The notes below the pieces were generated by a model. That model was not told the origin of the DNA and did no database searches. It saw nothing but the letters and a program-made list of their open reading frames with translations. A stretch of 64,000 nucleotides of DNA from Mesorhizobium sp. M1D.F.Ca.ET.043.01.1.1 (GTDB taxonomy: Bacteria; Pseudomonadota; Alphaproteobacteria; Rhizobiales; Rhizobiaceae). The translations under genes and the position numbers were made by a program. The DNA lies in the NCBI RefSeq assembly GCF_003952385.1, contig NZ_CP034444.1, forward strand, positions 682,001 through 746,000, given 5' to 3'. Positions 8,645-16,710 of this stretch are shown here, in pieces (within the stretch, counting starts at the first letter, position 1; the number at the start of each line of letters is the position of its first letter).

Positions 8645-9940
8645 ATGCCAACGACTGCGTTTTCCCTACCGCCCACGCCCAAGCGCGCCCGTTACGACGC
8701 GATCGTCGTCGGCGCGCGCTGCGCCGGCGCCTCGACGGCGCTGCTGCTCGCCCGCGCCGGGCTGAAGGTCCTGGTCATCGAGCGCCGGCCCTATGGCTCC
8801 GACACGCTGTCGACGCACGCGCTGATGCGGCCGGCCGTGCTGCAATTGTCGCGCTGGGGCGTGCTCAAGCCCCTCATCGAGGCCGGCACGCCGCTGGTCG
8901 AAACGACGACGTTCCACTATGGCGACGAGGAGATCACGATTGCGCTCGACGGCGGACCGGACCTGCCCGGCCTGATCGCGCCGCGGCGCACGGTGCTCGA
9001 CCGCATGCTCGTCGATACCGCGCGCAAGGCCGGCGCCGAGTTCCTGCATGACATCGCCGTCGCCGACCTCTTCGCCGACACGCGCGGGCGGGTGCGCGGC
9101 GTCGAGATCCGCGGCGCCGGCCGCGCCGCCTTGCGGGTCGCCGCCGATATCGTGATCGGCGCCGACGGCATCGGCTCGCTGGTGGCGAAATGCTGCGACG
9201 CCGAGGTGCTGCGACAAGGCGCGGTCTCGGCCGCCCATGTCTATGGCTATGCGCCGGTCGAGCCCGGCACCGGCTATCACTGGTATTTCCGCGACGGGCT
9301 CGCAGGCTCGCTGATCCCGACCAATGACGGCATGGCCTGCATCGTCGCCTCGGTGCCGACCAGCCTGTTCGACCAGCGCTTCCGCACCGGTCATGCGGGT
9401 GCCCGCATGGAGGTGCTGGAAGCGCTTTCGCCCGCGTTTGCCGCGCAAGCCGACCGCGCTGCCAGGGATGCCCGCCTGCAGGCGTTCCGCGGGGTGCCTG
9501 GCTATATCCGCCAGGCCTACGGCCCGGGCTGGGCGCTGGTCGGCGACGCCGGCTTCTTCCGCGACCCGATCACCGCGCACGGCATTTCGGATGCGCTGCG
9601 CGATGCCGAGGGCCTGGCGCGGGCGGTCCTGGACGGATCGGAAGCAGCCTTCGCGGCCTGGCAGCGCGAACGCGACCTCTTCGCCAATCACGTCCTCGAC
9701 GCTACCGACGCCGTCGCGGGTTTCGACTGGACGCTCGCCGAGATCGGCGAGCGTCATCGTCGCTTCAGCGCGGTGATGAAGGCGGAAGTCCAGGCGCTCG
9801 CCGGGCAGGAGATGCCGAGCCGCACCCTCCACGCTGCCCGACGGCGGCCGGCGGCGCGGCGGGCGCCGGCAAACGACACCAATGCACCGGCCGCCGCCGG
9901 CTCGATCACGCTACGCAACCGAATGGGGACGAGACTATGA
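8645..9940 (+). CDS. FAD-dependent oxidoreductase of the geranylgeranyl reductase/halogenase-like group
   Basis: A 431-residue PHBH-type flavoprotein. The FAD-binding start is DAIVVGARCAGASTALLLARAG (residues 18-39), with the IERRP strand end. The DG motif IVIGADGIGS is near residue 170 and the second FAD motif ALVGDAGFFRDPITAHGISDAL is near 300. The C-terminal 40 residues are basic and Ala/Pro-rich, probably disordered. It lies 11 bp after the FMO-like gene and its stop overlaps the MaoC gene start by 4 bp, so the three proteins are made together. The substrate is unknown. Confidence 0.85.
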   Translation: MPTTAFSLPPTPKRARYDAIVVGARCAGASTALLLARAGLKVLVIERRPYGSDTLSTHALMRPAVLQLSRWGVLKPLIEAGTPLVETTTFHYGDEEITIALDGGPDLPGLIAPRRTVLDRMLVDTARKAGAEFLHDIAVADLFADTRGRVRGVEIRGAGRAALRVAADIVIGADGIGSLVAKCCDAEVLRQGAVSAAHVYGYAPVEPGTGYHWYFRDGLAGSLIPTNDGMACIVASVPTSLFDQRFRTGHAGARMEVLEALSPAFAAQADRAARDARLQAFRGVPGYIRQAYGPGWALVGDAGFFRDPITAHGISDALRDAEGLARAVLDGSEAAFAAWQRERDLFANHVLDATDAVAGFDWTLAEIGERHRRFSAVMKAEVQALAGQEMPSRTLHAARRRPAARRAPANDTNAPAAAGSITLRNRMGTRL

Positions 9941-10392
9941 CCGCACATATGATGAAGGACGGATGGATCGGCGTCGTCAACGGACGCCCGCAGGTGGGCG
10001 CGTCGGCCGAGCGCTCACGGCGGACACGCGCGCAGGACGTCGACGCGTTCGCCGAGATGACCGGCGACCGCAACCCGCTGCACTACGACAAGCGCCTTGC
10101 CGAGGCATCGGTCTTCGGCAAGCTCATCGTGCAGGGCGGCGTCACCTCGGGCATTCTCAACGCGGTGGTGGCGGAAGACCTTCCCGGTCCGGGGTCGGTG
10201 TTCCTGGAGGTCTCGTGGAAATTCGTCAAGGCGGTCGGCGTCGGCGAGCTGATCACCGGCCGCGTCGAGGTCACCGAGGTGCGTTTCGACAAGCCGATCA
10301 CGAAGCTCGAGACATCCGTGCGCAACGAAGCCGGCGAACTGTGCCTGACCGGAACCGCGACGGTGTTCACCGTGCCGCTGATCAAGGACTGA
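9937..10392 (+). CDS. MaoC-like (R)-specific enoyl-CoA hydratase
   Basis: A 151-residue hot-dog fold protein with the hydratase-2 motif FAEMTGDRNPLHYD. Asp44 and His49 are in the places of the catalytic pair that adds water across trans-2-enoyl-CoA. Short single-domain members (PhaJ-like) work as dimers on acyl-CoA or acyl-ACP. ATGA overlap with the preceding flavoprotein gene implies coupled translation. With the two flavoenzymes this suggests oxidation of a lipid-like or terpenoid acyl chain, which is inference only. Confidence 0.88.
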   Translation: MTAHMMKDGWIGVVNGRPQVGASAERSRRTRAQDVDAFAEMTGDRNPLHYDKRLAEASVFGKLIVQGGVTSGILNAVVAEDLPGPGSVFLEVSWKFVKAVGVGELITGRVEVTEVRFDKPITKLETSVRNEAGELCLTGTATVFTVPLIKD

Positions 10393-10422
10393 GCGGCTCT
10401 CCGTCGGCGCTCGCCTTCCGGA

Positions 10423-11985
10423 TCAGGGCCCGGCCGTCTCGGCGACGAAGGCGCGGACATGGGCAATAAACTCGTCGAAGGCCGGCTCGCCTTCAAGCAG
10501 AATGTGGTTCTGGCTTTCCAGTTCGAAGAAGCGCGCGCCGGGAATGCCGGCGGCCATTGTGCGGCCGGACTCGACAGGGGCAACGTTGTCTTCCCGCGCG
10601 TGCAGCACTAGGGTCGGCACCCGCACCTGTTCCAGGAGCTCGCTGACATCGATCACCGAGAAGGCGCTTTGCAGACGGAAGGCATCGTCCGGAGACACGG
10701 TGCGCAGCATCAAGTCGTCCATCCAGGCGAAATGCTCGTGCGTAGCGCCGGGGATGAACATGGAGCAGAAAACCTGGCGGAACATCGGGTTCTGCTTACC
10801 CCACCCCTCGCGCATCAGCGTCGCGATCGCCTCGCGCGTCGCGATCTCACCGGCATCGCCGCGCGCCCGCCAGCCTTTGACATAGCCGCCGTAGAGGATC
10901 ATGCCCGATACCTTTTCGGGATGGCGTATGGCGTAGGCGATCGAGACCGCGCAGCTCTGTGAAAGGCCAAGCAGGGTGAAGCGATCGAGCCCCGCCGCCT
11001 CGACCACGCATTCGAGGTCCGACACCATGGTGTCGAACGAGACGTCGACCACGTGGCGTTGCGACAGTCCGTTGCAGCGCTCGTCGTAGCGCACCAGCCG
11101 GTTCTCGCGCGACAGTTCCGACATCCAATGGCGCCAGATCGGACTGTCCCAGTCGAAGGTGAGATGCGACATCCAATGCGCGGCGCGCAGGATGGGCGCG
11201 CCGCTGCCGGTCATGGCGTAGGCGAGCCTCGTGCCGTCGCGAGCCCGGCAGAAATGCACGGCGCGGCCGGGATCCTGCGCGGTTGCCGGGCTCTTTGCGG
11301 GCGAAGACGATTGCGCCGGAGCAGCGCCGGGTTGCGCAGAGCGTCCCGCGGGCTGGGCGGCGGCCGCCCTCACCTTCTCCCCCAGCGCCTCGACCTCTTC
11401 CGCCAGGCCGAGGTCCTCCGGCAGCAGGCGGCGCAGGCGCCGCGCAAGCGGCAGCGCACGCCTCGGCTCGCCAGCCAGGCGCTCGACCAGCTCGCGCAAT
11501 ATGCCAAGCTCGGCGAGCTCGACCTCGCTGGCGACGCCCGTGCGCCAGGCCTGGTATTCGAAGCAGCGCTCGAGCGCGAGATCGGCGAGGAAATCGCCAC
11601 GGATCGAACCGGCAGCGGCCTCCAGTTCCTCGGTCGACGCCAAGGAAAGATCGCCCTTCAGCAGCGGCAGCAGCCGGGCGTAGTCCGTTGCGAGCTTCAG
11701 CGCGACAGTGTTGCGGTCGGCGATTAAAGCGCATTCGTCCTCGCCCAGCACCTGGCGGATCTTGGACAGGCTCCAGCGCAGCGCGCCGCGCGGATCATCG
11801 GGAATGTCCCAGAAGATTTCGCAAAGCCGCTCGCGCTGGTGCGCCTTGCCAGTGACGGCGAGATAGGCGAGCAAGGCCCTCGTCTTGCGCGACGGCGGCA
11901 GGTCGATGAGTTCGCCGCCACGGGCCACCTGGAAATCACCGAGCACGCATAGATCCAGCAGCCCGGCTTGCGGACTGTCGATCAT
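10423..11985 (-). CDS. SARP/BTAD transcription activator domain fused to an alpha/beta hydrolase
   Basis: A 520-residue fusion. Residues about 8-100 are an OmpR-like winged helix of the SARP type (LSKIRQVLGEDECALI). About 105-200 form a BTAD-like helical domain. About 205-240 is an Ala/Pro/Ser linker, and 243-520 an alpha/beta hydrolase. The nucleophile elbow LLGLSQSCAVSIAYA gives Ser342 in G-x-S-x-S rather than GxSxG, with Asp466 (AREDNVAP) and His494 (SQNHILLEGE) completing a triad. It converges on the flavoenzyme/MaoC operon, 30 bp away. The hydrolase may sense or process a ligand that controls DNA binding. This is inference. Confidence 0.85.
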   Translation of the reverse strand: MIDSPQAGLLDLCVLGDFQVARGGELIDLPPSRKTRALLAYLAVTGKAHQRERLCEIFWDIPDDPRGALRWSLSKIRQVLGEDECALIADRNTVALKLATDYARLLPLLKGDLSLASTEELEAAAGSIRGDFLADLALERCFEYQAWRTGVASEVELAELGILRELVERLAGEPRRALPLARRLRRLLPEDLGLAEEVEALGEKVRAAAAQPAGRSAQPGAAPAQSSSPAKSPATAQDPGRAVHFCRARDGTRLAYAMTGSGAPILRAAHWMSHLTFDWDSPIWRHWMSELSRENRLVRYDERCNGLSQRHVVDVSFDTMVSDLECVVEAAGLDRFTLLGLSQSCAVSIAYAIRHPEKVSGMILYGGYVKGWRARGDAGEIATREAIATLMREGWGKQNPMFRQVFCSMFIPGATHEHFAWMDDLMLRTVSPDDAFRLQSAFSVIDVSELLEQVRVPTLVLHAREDNVAPVESGRTMAAGIPGARFFELESQNHILLEGEPAFDEFIAHVRAFVAETAGP

Positions 11986-12209
11986 GCGGCCGGGCGTCCT
12001 TCCACTGCCACTACCCCCATCGTTTCCTCATCAGCTCGGCGAGAGAAACCACTCCGCATATCAAAATCAGCTAAAATGCGGAAGTCTCGCTGGCCACCGG
12101 CATGAGAAATGCCGATACGGCAAGATGGCTGTGAGGACTGTGTGACGGGTTACATTGGTGGCTGGCGAGGCGCGGTGCAGACGCCGCCAACCTTCCCCCC
12201 GTGGGTAGA

Positions 12210-13637
12210 TCAAGCGCTCCGGCGCCTTCGCCAACCACCGGCAATTGCCACCGCCACCAGCACCAGCCCAGCCGCCACCGCGAATGTAAGTCGCGTCCCG
12301 CCGGCTACCGCCTCAGGCGCGGCGCCTGCGATATCCTTCGTCCCCGCCGAAAAAGCAAACACCGCGCCCATCGCCGCCGTGCCGGTGATCAGGCCGAGAT
12401 TGCGCGACAGGCTCAGCATGCCCGACACCACGCCGCGCTCGTTGCTGTCGACATTGGCCATGACGGCGGTGTTGTTCGCCGCCTGGAAGAGCTGGTAGCC
12501 GGGCGTCAGCAGGATGATCGCCGCGGCGTAGCCGGCGACGCCGAACAGTGTCGGCAGCACGGAGAGCGCGACGCAGCCGGCGGCCATCAGCGCCAGCCCG
12601 GCGGCGACCATCGCGGATGCGCCCCACCGGTCGACGACGCGGCCGGCGACGACGCCGCACAGTGCCGAGACGACCGGGCCGATCGACAGGACGGCACCGA
12701 CCAGCGCTTCGCTCAGGCCCAGGGCGCGCGACAGGAAGAACGGTCCGACCACAAGCGTCGCCATCATCACCGTCGAGACCAGCGCGTTCATGGCAAGGCT
12801 CGGCGCCAGCACCGGGTCGCGGAACAGCGCGGGCTTGACCAAGGGCGACGCCACCTTGCCCTCGGCCCAAAGGAACAGGCCGGCGCAGAGAACCGCGGCG
12901 CCGAGCAGCCCGACGTTCAGGCCGCCGAAATGGCCGCGCCCAAAAGTCATCGCCAGCGCGTAGGCGGCGAGCGTCAGCGCAAGCAGGATCGTGCCGAGGG
13001 TATCGAAGCGAGCGCGTCCCCTCCTCGCGCCCTGATCTTCCCTCGCCTCGCCCACAGGCAGGAAGCGCCGTGCGGCAAGCATGGCCGCCACGCCGAGCGC
13101 GGCATTGACGAGGAAGATCGAGCGCCAGCCGCAAGAAACGATCAGCACGCCGCCGAGCGACGGCCCAAGCGCCGTGCCGGCCGCCGACATGGTGCCGAGC
13201 AGGCCCATGGCGCTGCCCGTGCGTTCCTTCGGCACCGTCTCGCCGACGAAGGCGATGGTCAATGCCATCATCACCGCCGCGCCCAGGCCTTGCGCGGCGC
13301 GGGCGATTATCAGCAGCGGCAGGGTCGGCGCGAGCGCCGCCGCCAGCGAGGCGGCGCTGAACAGCGCGAGACCCGCAACCAGCAGCAGCCGGCGGCCGAC
13401 GAGATCGCCCAGCCGCCCGACGCTGACGATGAGCGCGGTGATGGTGAGCAGATAGGCAAGCACGACCCATTGCACCGCCGGGAAGGATGCCGCGAAGGCG
13501 GTGCTCAACGTCGGCAGCGCGACATTGGCGATGCTGGTGCTGAGCGAGGAGAGCAGCATGGCAAGCGACAGGCTGGCCAGCGCGCCGGTTGCCGAGCGGC
13601 CTGCTGATGCGATGCGTGGACCTGCGATGTCGGCCAT
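12210..13637 (-). CDS. MFS drug exporter, DHA2 (14-TMS) family
   Basis: A 475-residue membrane protein with about 14 hydrophobic segments. Motif A is present as GRLGDLVGRRLLLVAG after TM2, and motif C as GTALGPSLGGVLI in TM5, both typical of proton-coupled EmrB/QacA exporters. A basic tail (GGWRRRRSA) ends the protein in the cytoplasm. It is divergent from a LysR regulator with a symmetric site between them, suggesting inducible efflux. The substrate is unknown. A degenerate copy of the mosaic repeat lies after the stop (near 12191-12210). Confidence 0.9.
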   Translation of the reverse strand: MADIAGPRIASAGRSATGALASLSLAMLLSSLSTSIANVALPTLSTAFAASFPAVQWVVLAYLLTITALIVSVGRLGDLVGRRLLLVAGLALFSAASLAAALAPTLPLLIIARAAQGLGAAVMMALTIAFVGETVPKERTGSAMGLLGTMSAAGTALGPSLGGVLIVSCGWRSIFLVNAALGVAAMLAARRFLPVGEAREDQGARRGRARFDTLGTILLALTLAAYALAMTFGRGHFGGLNVGLLGAAVLCAGLFLWAEGKVASPLVKPALFRDPVLAPSLAMNALVSTVMMATLVVGPFFLSRALGLSEALVGAVLSIGPVVSALCGVVAGRVVDRWGASAMVAAGLALMAAGCVALSVLPTLFGVAGYAAAIILLTPGYQLFQAANNTAVMANVDSNERGVVSGMLSLSRNLGLITGTAAMGAVFAFSAGTKDIAGAAPEAVAGGTRLTFAVAAGLVLVAVAIAGGWRRRRSA

Positions 13638-13709
13638 GGCTCTTCTCCGGCTCGGTGGAACTTGCCGGGAAGATAAGCACGTGCCTGATGTGGCGGAACA
13701 CGCAGCATT

Positions 13710-13726
13710 TGCACTTCATCAGTGCA
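13710..13726. promoter_or_regulatory. Perfect 6+6 inverted repeat, candidate LysR operator
   Basis: TGCACT (13710-13715), TCATC, AGTGCA (13721-13726), in the 133-bp gap between the divergent MFS and LysR genes. It is the only clear symmetric site there, so it is the best candidate for regulation of both genes. Confidence 0.55.
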
Positions 13727-13770
13727 TCAAACGCCATATCACAAAACCAGAACCGTGTTAAAATCGCGCC

Positions 13771-14664
13771 ATGTCGCGACCCGATCTCAACCTGCTCGTC
13801 ACGCTGGACGTGCTGCTTGCCGAAGGCAGCGTGGCCGGAGCCGCGCGGCGGCTGAAGCTCAGCCCCTCGGCGACGAGCCGCGCGCTGGCGAGACTGCGCG
13901 AGGCGACGGGCGATCCGCTCTTGGTGCGCGCCGGGCGCGGTCTGGTGCCAACGCCGCGCGCGGTTGAACTCAGCATGGAAGCCGGCCGGCTGGTGAGGGA
14001 AGCGGAGGCCATGCTGCGTCCCGCAGAGCGGCTCGACCTCAAGCGTCTCGCGCGCAGCTTCACGTTGCGCAACAGCGACGGTTTCGTCGAGAATTTCGGC
14101 CCTGCCCTGCTGGCACGCGTCGCCGAGGAGGCGCCGGGTGTGCGGTTGCGCTTCGTGCCGAAGCCCGACAAGGACAGCGCGCCGATGCGCGAGGGCAGCG
14201 TCGACCTCGAAACCGGCGTGGTCGGCGGCTCGACCGGCCCGGAGGTACGGGCGCAGGCGCTATTCCGGGACCGTTTCGTCGGCGTGGCGCGCATCGGCCA
14301 TCCTTTAAGCGGAGGCAAGATCACCGCCGCCCGTTTCGCCGCCGGCCGCCACATACTGATCTCGCGCCGCGGGCTGGACCGCGGGCCGGTCGACGATGCG
14401 CTGGAGCCCGCCGGTCTGGCGCGGACAATCGCGACGGTGGTCGGCGGCTTTTCGGAGGCGCTGGCGCTTGCCCGCGGCTCCGACCTCATCGCCACCGTGC
14501 CCGAGCGCTATACGGGCAAGCTGCGCGAAGGCCTGTTCACCTTCGCGCTGCCGGTAAAGCTCGTCCCGCTCACCATCTCGCTGCTGTGGCACCCGCGCCT
14601 CGATACCGACCCCGCGCATCGCTGGCTGCGGGACGTGGTGCGGGAGGTGTGCGGGGGGCGGTGA
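13771..14664 (+). CDS. LysR-family transcriptional regulator
   Basis: A 297-residue LysR protein. The N-terminal helix-turn-helix (LLVTLDVLLAEGSVAGAARRL and SPSATSRALARLREATGDPLLVRAGRGLVPTPRA split over the turn) occupies residues 5-70. The effector-binding domain follows (RSFTLRNSDGFVENF, VDLETGVVGGSTGPEVRAQ). The ATG at 13771 directly follows the divergent promoter region. It is divergent from the MFS exporter, its likely target. The regulator is NodD/SyrM-like in domain order only; the inducer is unknown. Confidence 0.9.
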   Translation: MSRPDLNLLVTLDVLLAEGSVAGAARRLKLSPSATSRALARLREATGDPLLVRAGRGLVPTPRAVELSMEAGRLVREAEAMLRPAERLDLKRLARSFTLRNSDGFVENFGPALLARVAEEAPGVRLRFVPKPDKDSAPMREGSVDLETGVVGGSTGPEVRAQALFRDRFVGVARIGHPLSGGKITAARFAAGRHILISRRGLDRGPVDDALEPAGLARTIATVVGGFSEALALARGSDLIATVPERYTGKLREGLFTFALPVKLVPLTISLLWHPRLDTDPAHRWLRDVVREVCGGR

Positions 14665-14773
14665 ACCATCTCCCCCCTGCGGCGAGATGGGCGGCAGGCG
14701 AAGGATCGCGATGCGTTGGGTTTTTGGTTTTGCGCAATGTCTCGAAACCGGTCCACGCTTTGGGGAGAAGTGC

Positions 14774-14896
14774 TCAAGCGCCGGCGCCGCCCATGAGACC
14801 GGCAATCAGCGTTGCAAGGAAGATGAGCAGCCCAAGCGCCAACCTGTCCAGCCAGGATTTGCGCCTGGCAAGCACTTCGAGCAACCGATCGCCCAT
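14774..14896 (-). CDS. 40-residue single-span membrane protein
   Basis: A short frame, MGDRLLEVLARRKSW followed by a basic/Trp edge and one hydrophobic helix (LALGLLIFLATLIAGLM, residues 19-35) and a small-residue tail. GAGGGAGG lies 5-6 bases before the ATG, a good ribosome site, which is the main support. Positive residues before the span predict an N-in orientation. No family was recognised. It lies alone after the LysR gene, on the other strand. Confidence 0.55.
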   Translation of the reverse strand: MGDRLLEVLARRKSWLDRLALGLLIFLATLIAGLMGGAGA

Positions 14897-15437
14897 GGCA
14901 CCCTCCCTCGCTCGCATTGGATATTATAGCACGCCTGCATGAGGGTATCATGAAGCGGTTCACAAGCGGCCAGCGCTCTCGCCTTGACCGGAGATTTGGC
15001 GCGATGTTGCGTGCGGAAATGCGCCCAAAAAAAGTCAGGTTGAGAACCGGGCCTCAAAATAGCTCAGCCGACGAAAAACGAACTTATTCAAACGGATAGA
15101 CATATAGGTCCGCATTTGACGACAAGGGGAGCCGAAAAGCCCGGAAATCCGCCATTTCCACGCTTCCGCCTAAAGCAAAGGCGTGATCGCGGCAGGCCGT
15201 TTTCAGCCCTTTGCAACAACAAAAAGCGCCCTCTATTGGGCGCTCCGGCCGGCGTTGACAGCGAGGCCCGCCAATGGCACTCCGCAATCACTGGTCACGC
15301 CATGACCGTTGCTGTTGGGGACGGACGGGGTTTCAGCAGCTTGGCGGCGGCGCCGGACGGGCGGGCACTGCGCAGTGCACCGCCCGCTCCTGGCCGGGAG
15401 CGGCGCGCAGCCCATATTTCAGGCTGGCGCACGGCTG
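14897..15437. other. 540-bp stretch without a confident gene
   Basis: The frame 14950-15099 (+), 49 codons from an ATG after GAGGGT, is basic and low in hydrophobics; I could not support it. The only structure I can defend is the minus-strand hairpin terminator at 15221-15245. A GC-rich palindrome near 15361-15393 (GGGCGGGCACTGCGCAGTGC...) is of unknown meaning. Confidence 0.5.
15221..15245 (-). terminator. Rho-independent terminator (minus strand) after the leader-like peptide gene
   Basis: Read on the minus strand: AGCGCCC (15238-15244), loop AATAGA, GGGCGCT (15225-15231), then TTTT. It lies about 190 bases past the stop of the peptide gene at 15438 and would end its transcript. Confidence 0.75.
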
Positions 15438-15527
15438 TTAGAGCGTTATCGACGAGCCATTGGCGGCCGTGACGGCGGAAAGTTTCCCGCGCTTTTCGAG
15501 CGTCGGCTTTCTGTAGACCTTCTTCAT
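15438..15527 (-). CDS. RiPP precursor-like peptide 1 (lasso-type leader motif), 29 aa
   Basis: The peptide starts MKKVYRKPTLEKRGKLSAVT and ends with nine residues rich in Ala, Ser and Thr. It matches the lasso leader pattern Y-x2-P-x-L-x3-G-x5-T exactly (Tyr5, Pro8, Leu10, Gly14, Thr20), the motif that RRE/B1 proteins bind. The tail after Thr20-Ala is only eight residues and has no Asp or Glu, so it cannot form a classical lasso ring. AGGGGGA precedes the ATG by 6-7 bases and a promoter is visible at 15557-15585. Two sister peptides are at 15606-15698 and 41497-41589. No maturation enzyme lies nearby. Confidence 0.75.
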   Translation of the reverse strand: MKKVYRKPTLEKRGKLSAVTAANGSSITL

Positions 15528-15556
15528 CGAGATTCCCCCTGAAGACGATGCGCGCA

Positions 15557-15585
15557 AAATGAGCGCCGCGGGCAGCTATTGTCAA
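15557..15585 (-). promoter_or_regulatory. Promoter of leader-like peptide 1
   Basis: Minus strand: TTGACA (15585-15580), 17-base spacer, TCATTT (15562-15557), then TGCGCG. The CTTGACA -35 is the rhizobial sigma-70 consensus. The spacing is the same as for peptide 2. Confidence 0.65.
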
Positions 15586-15605
15586 GTTTGGACCGCCCGG
15601 CGGCT

Positions 15606-15698
15606 TCAGAACGTGAAGCCGGACGCTGGCGCGGCAGCGGTCGCGGCCGAGAGCCGGTCACGCTTTTCAAGCCTGGGCTTTTCGTAGGTCTTCTTCAT
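15606..15698 (-). CDS. RiPP precursor-like peptide 2 (lasso-type leader motif), 30 aa
   Basis: The peptide begins MKKTYEKPRLEKRDRLSAAT and ends in a ten-residue tail ending SGFTF. It shares Tyr5, Pro8, Leu10, Lys12, Arg13, Leu16, Ser17, Ala18, Thr20 and Ala21 with peptides 1 and 3; the leader glycine is replaced by Asp14. AGGA lies 8 bases before the ATG, and TTGACA is at 15754-15759 on the minus strand. It is 79 bp upstream of peptide 1 and has its own promoter, so this is a tandem pair rather than one gene copied by error. The tail lacks an acidic ring residue. Confidence 0.75.
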   Translation of the reverse strand: MKKTYEKPRLEKRDRLSAATAAAPASGFTF

Positions 15699-15730
15699 CG
15701 TTCGTTCCTGCGCGGGTCAACGACCGGCGC

Positions 15731-15759
15731 AGGTGAACGCGATGCGGCTGCCCTGTCAA
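15731..15759 (-). promoter_or_regulatory. Promoter of leader-like peptide 2
   Basis: Minus strand: TTGACA (15759-15754), 17-base spacer, TCACCT (15736-15731), then GCGC. The end of the spacer and the -10 (GCGT.x.ACCTGCGC) resemble the peptide 3 promoter at 41621-41650. Confidence 0.6.
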
Positions 15760-15777
15760 GTTTGCCGGGATGCCGTG

Positions 15778-16710
15778 TCAGCCCGCCTGCTGCAGCCAAT
15801 GGCGGTCGAAGACATTGAGGATGGCGCGAAAATCATCCGGCGGGATCTGGTTGGCGCCGCCGCCGCTGTCGGCGCCAAGGAACTGCTCGAGCTGCCGGTC
15901 GACCGTCTCCGGGTGCTCCACGGCGATGCCGAGGCTCGCCAGGTCGCCGGCGATCGAGCCGCCGGCCGGCAGGTATCCGCCCCATGTTTGGGCGCCGAAT
16001 GCCGCATCGCGCAGACGCACCAGAAGTATCCTGGTGATCGATGGCAGAGCCTCGGGCCCGATGACGGCGGCGCCGCACATATAGCCGCCGAGCACACTGA
16101 CCGGCTGCGTCTGCGGGAAGAGGCAGAGAAAGAATTGGGCGTCGCCGCCCACCTCCTTCAGATGCACGTAAAGGCCGCGCTTTGCCGGGTTGACCGGGCC
16201 GCCGAGCAGCAGCTGCCCGGTCGGCAAGATCTCGCGATAGGTGGCGGCAAGGCCATGCGCGCCGGGCCCGGCCTCGATCGACAGGCGGCCCTTGATGAGC
16301 TGGCCGCGATAATAGGGCGACCAGGCGCGCGAATAGCAGGCATAGGCCCCGGCAAGCCCGGAGCCGAGGCTGCGCTCGTCATGCGTGGCGGCCTCGAACT
16401 GCATGCCGGCGCGGCGCTCCAGTTCGCTGCTGCCGATGCCGTGGCGGGCCGCGATCGCGGCGGTGAAGCTTGGCAGGTCGCTCTCGGCGATCCAGGCACC
16501 GGGCTGTTCCAGCTCGAGCAGCTTCGCCCAGTCGTCATAGACGCTCACCTGGCGCGGCCGCGCGCGGCCCTGCAGCCATTTGTCGGCTCGGCCGAGATCG
16601 AACGCCGTCTTCGGGTTGACGGCGCGGAACGCCGCCGCCAGGTCCTTGCGGGTCACGGTTCCCAGCAAGGCCGACGTCAGTCTCAGTTTTTGCGCGATAT
16701 GCTGCGCCAT
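15778..16710 (-). CDS. Hypothetical protein, 310 aa, upstream of the leader-like peptides
   Basis: I do not recognise the family. The first 90 residues (TRKDLAAAFRAVNPKTAFD, then DKWLQGRARPRQVSVYDDWAKLL) look like a helical, possibly DNA- or peptide-binding domain with a helix-turn-helix-like spacing. Residues about 110-270 are a mixed alpha/beta domain (YYRGQLIKGRLSIEAG, GLYVHLKEVGGDAQFFLCLFP). There is no signal peptide and no membrane segment. It ends 18 bp before the -35 of peptide 2 on the same strand. A functional tie to the peptides is only suggested by position. Confidence 0.6.
   Translation of the reverse strand: MAQHIAQKLRLTSALLGTVTRKDLAAAFRAVNPKTAFDLGRADKWLQGRARPRQVSVYDDWAKLLELEQPGAWIAESDLPSFTAAIAARHGIGSSELERRAGMQFEAATHDERSLGSGLAGAYACYSRAWSPYYRGQLIKGRLSIEAGPGAHGLAATYREILPTGQLLLGGPVNPAKRGLYVHLKEVGGDAQFFLCLFPQTQPVSVLGGYMCGAAVIGPEALPSITRILLVRLRDAAFGAQTWGGYLPAGGSIAGDLASLGIAVEHPETVDRQLEQFLGADSGGGANQIPPDDFRAILNVFDRHWLQQAG

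Noticed and set aside
14917..15099. Small plus-strand frame of 60 codons
   Set aside because: Basic, low-complexity text; a weak ribosome site at best, and no recognisable feature.
15438..15698. Classical lasso peptide gene cluster
   Set aside because: The tails lack an Asp or Glu at position 7-9 of the core and are too short, and no lasso cyclase or protease is nearby. Only the leader motif is present.
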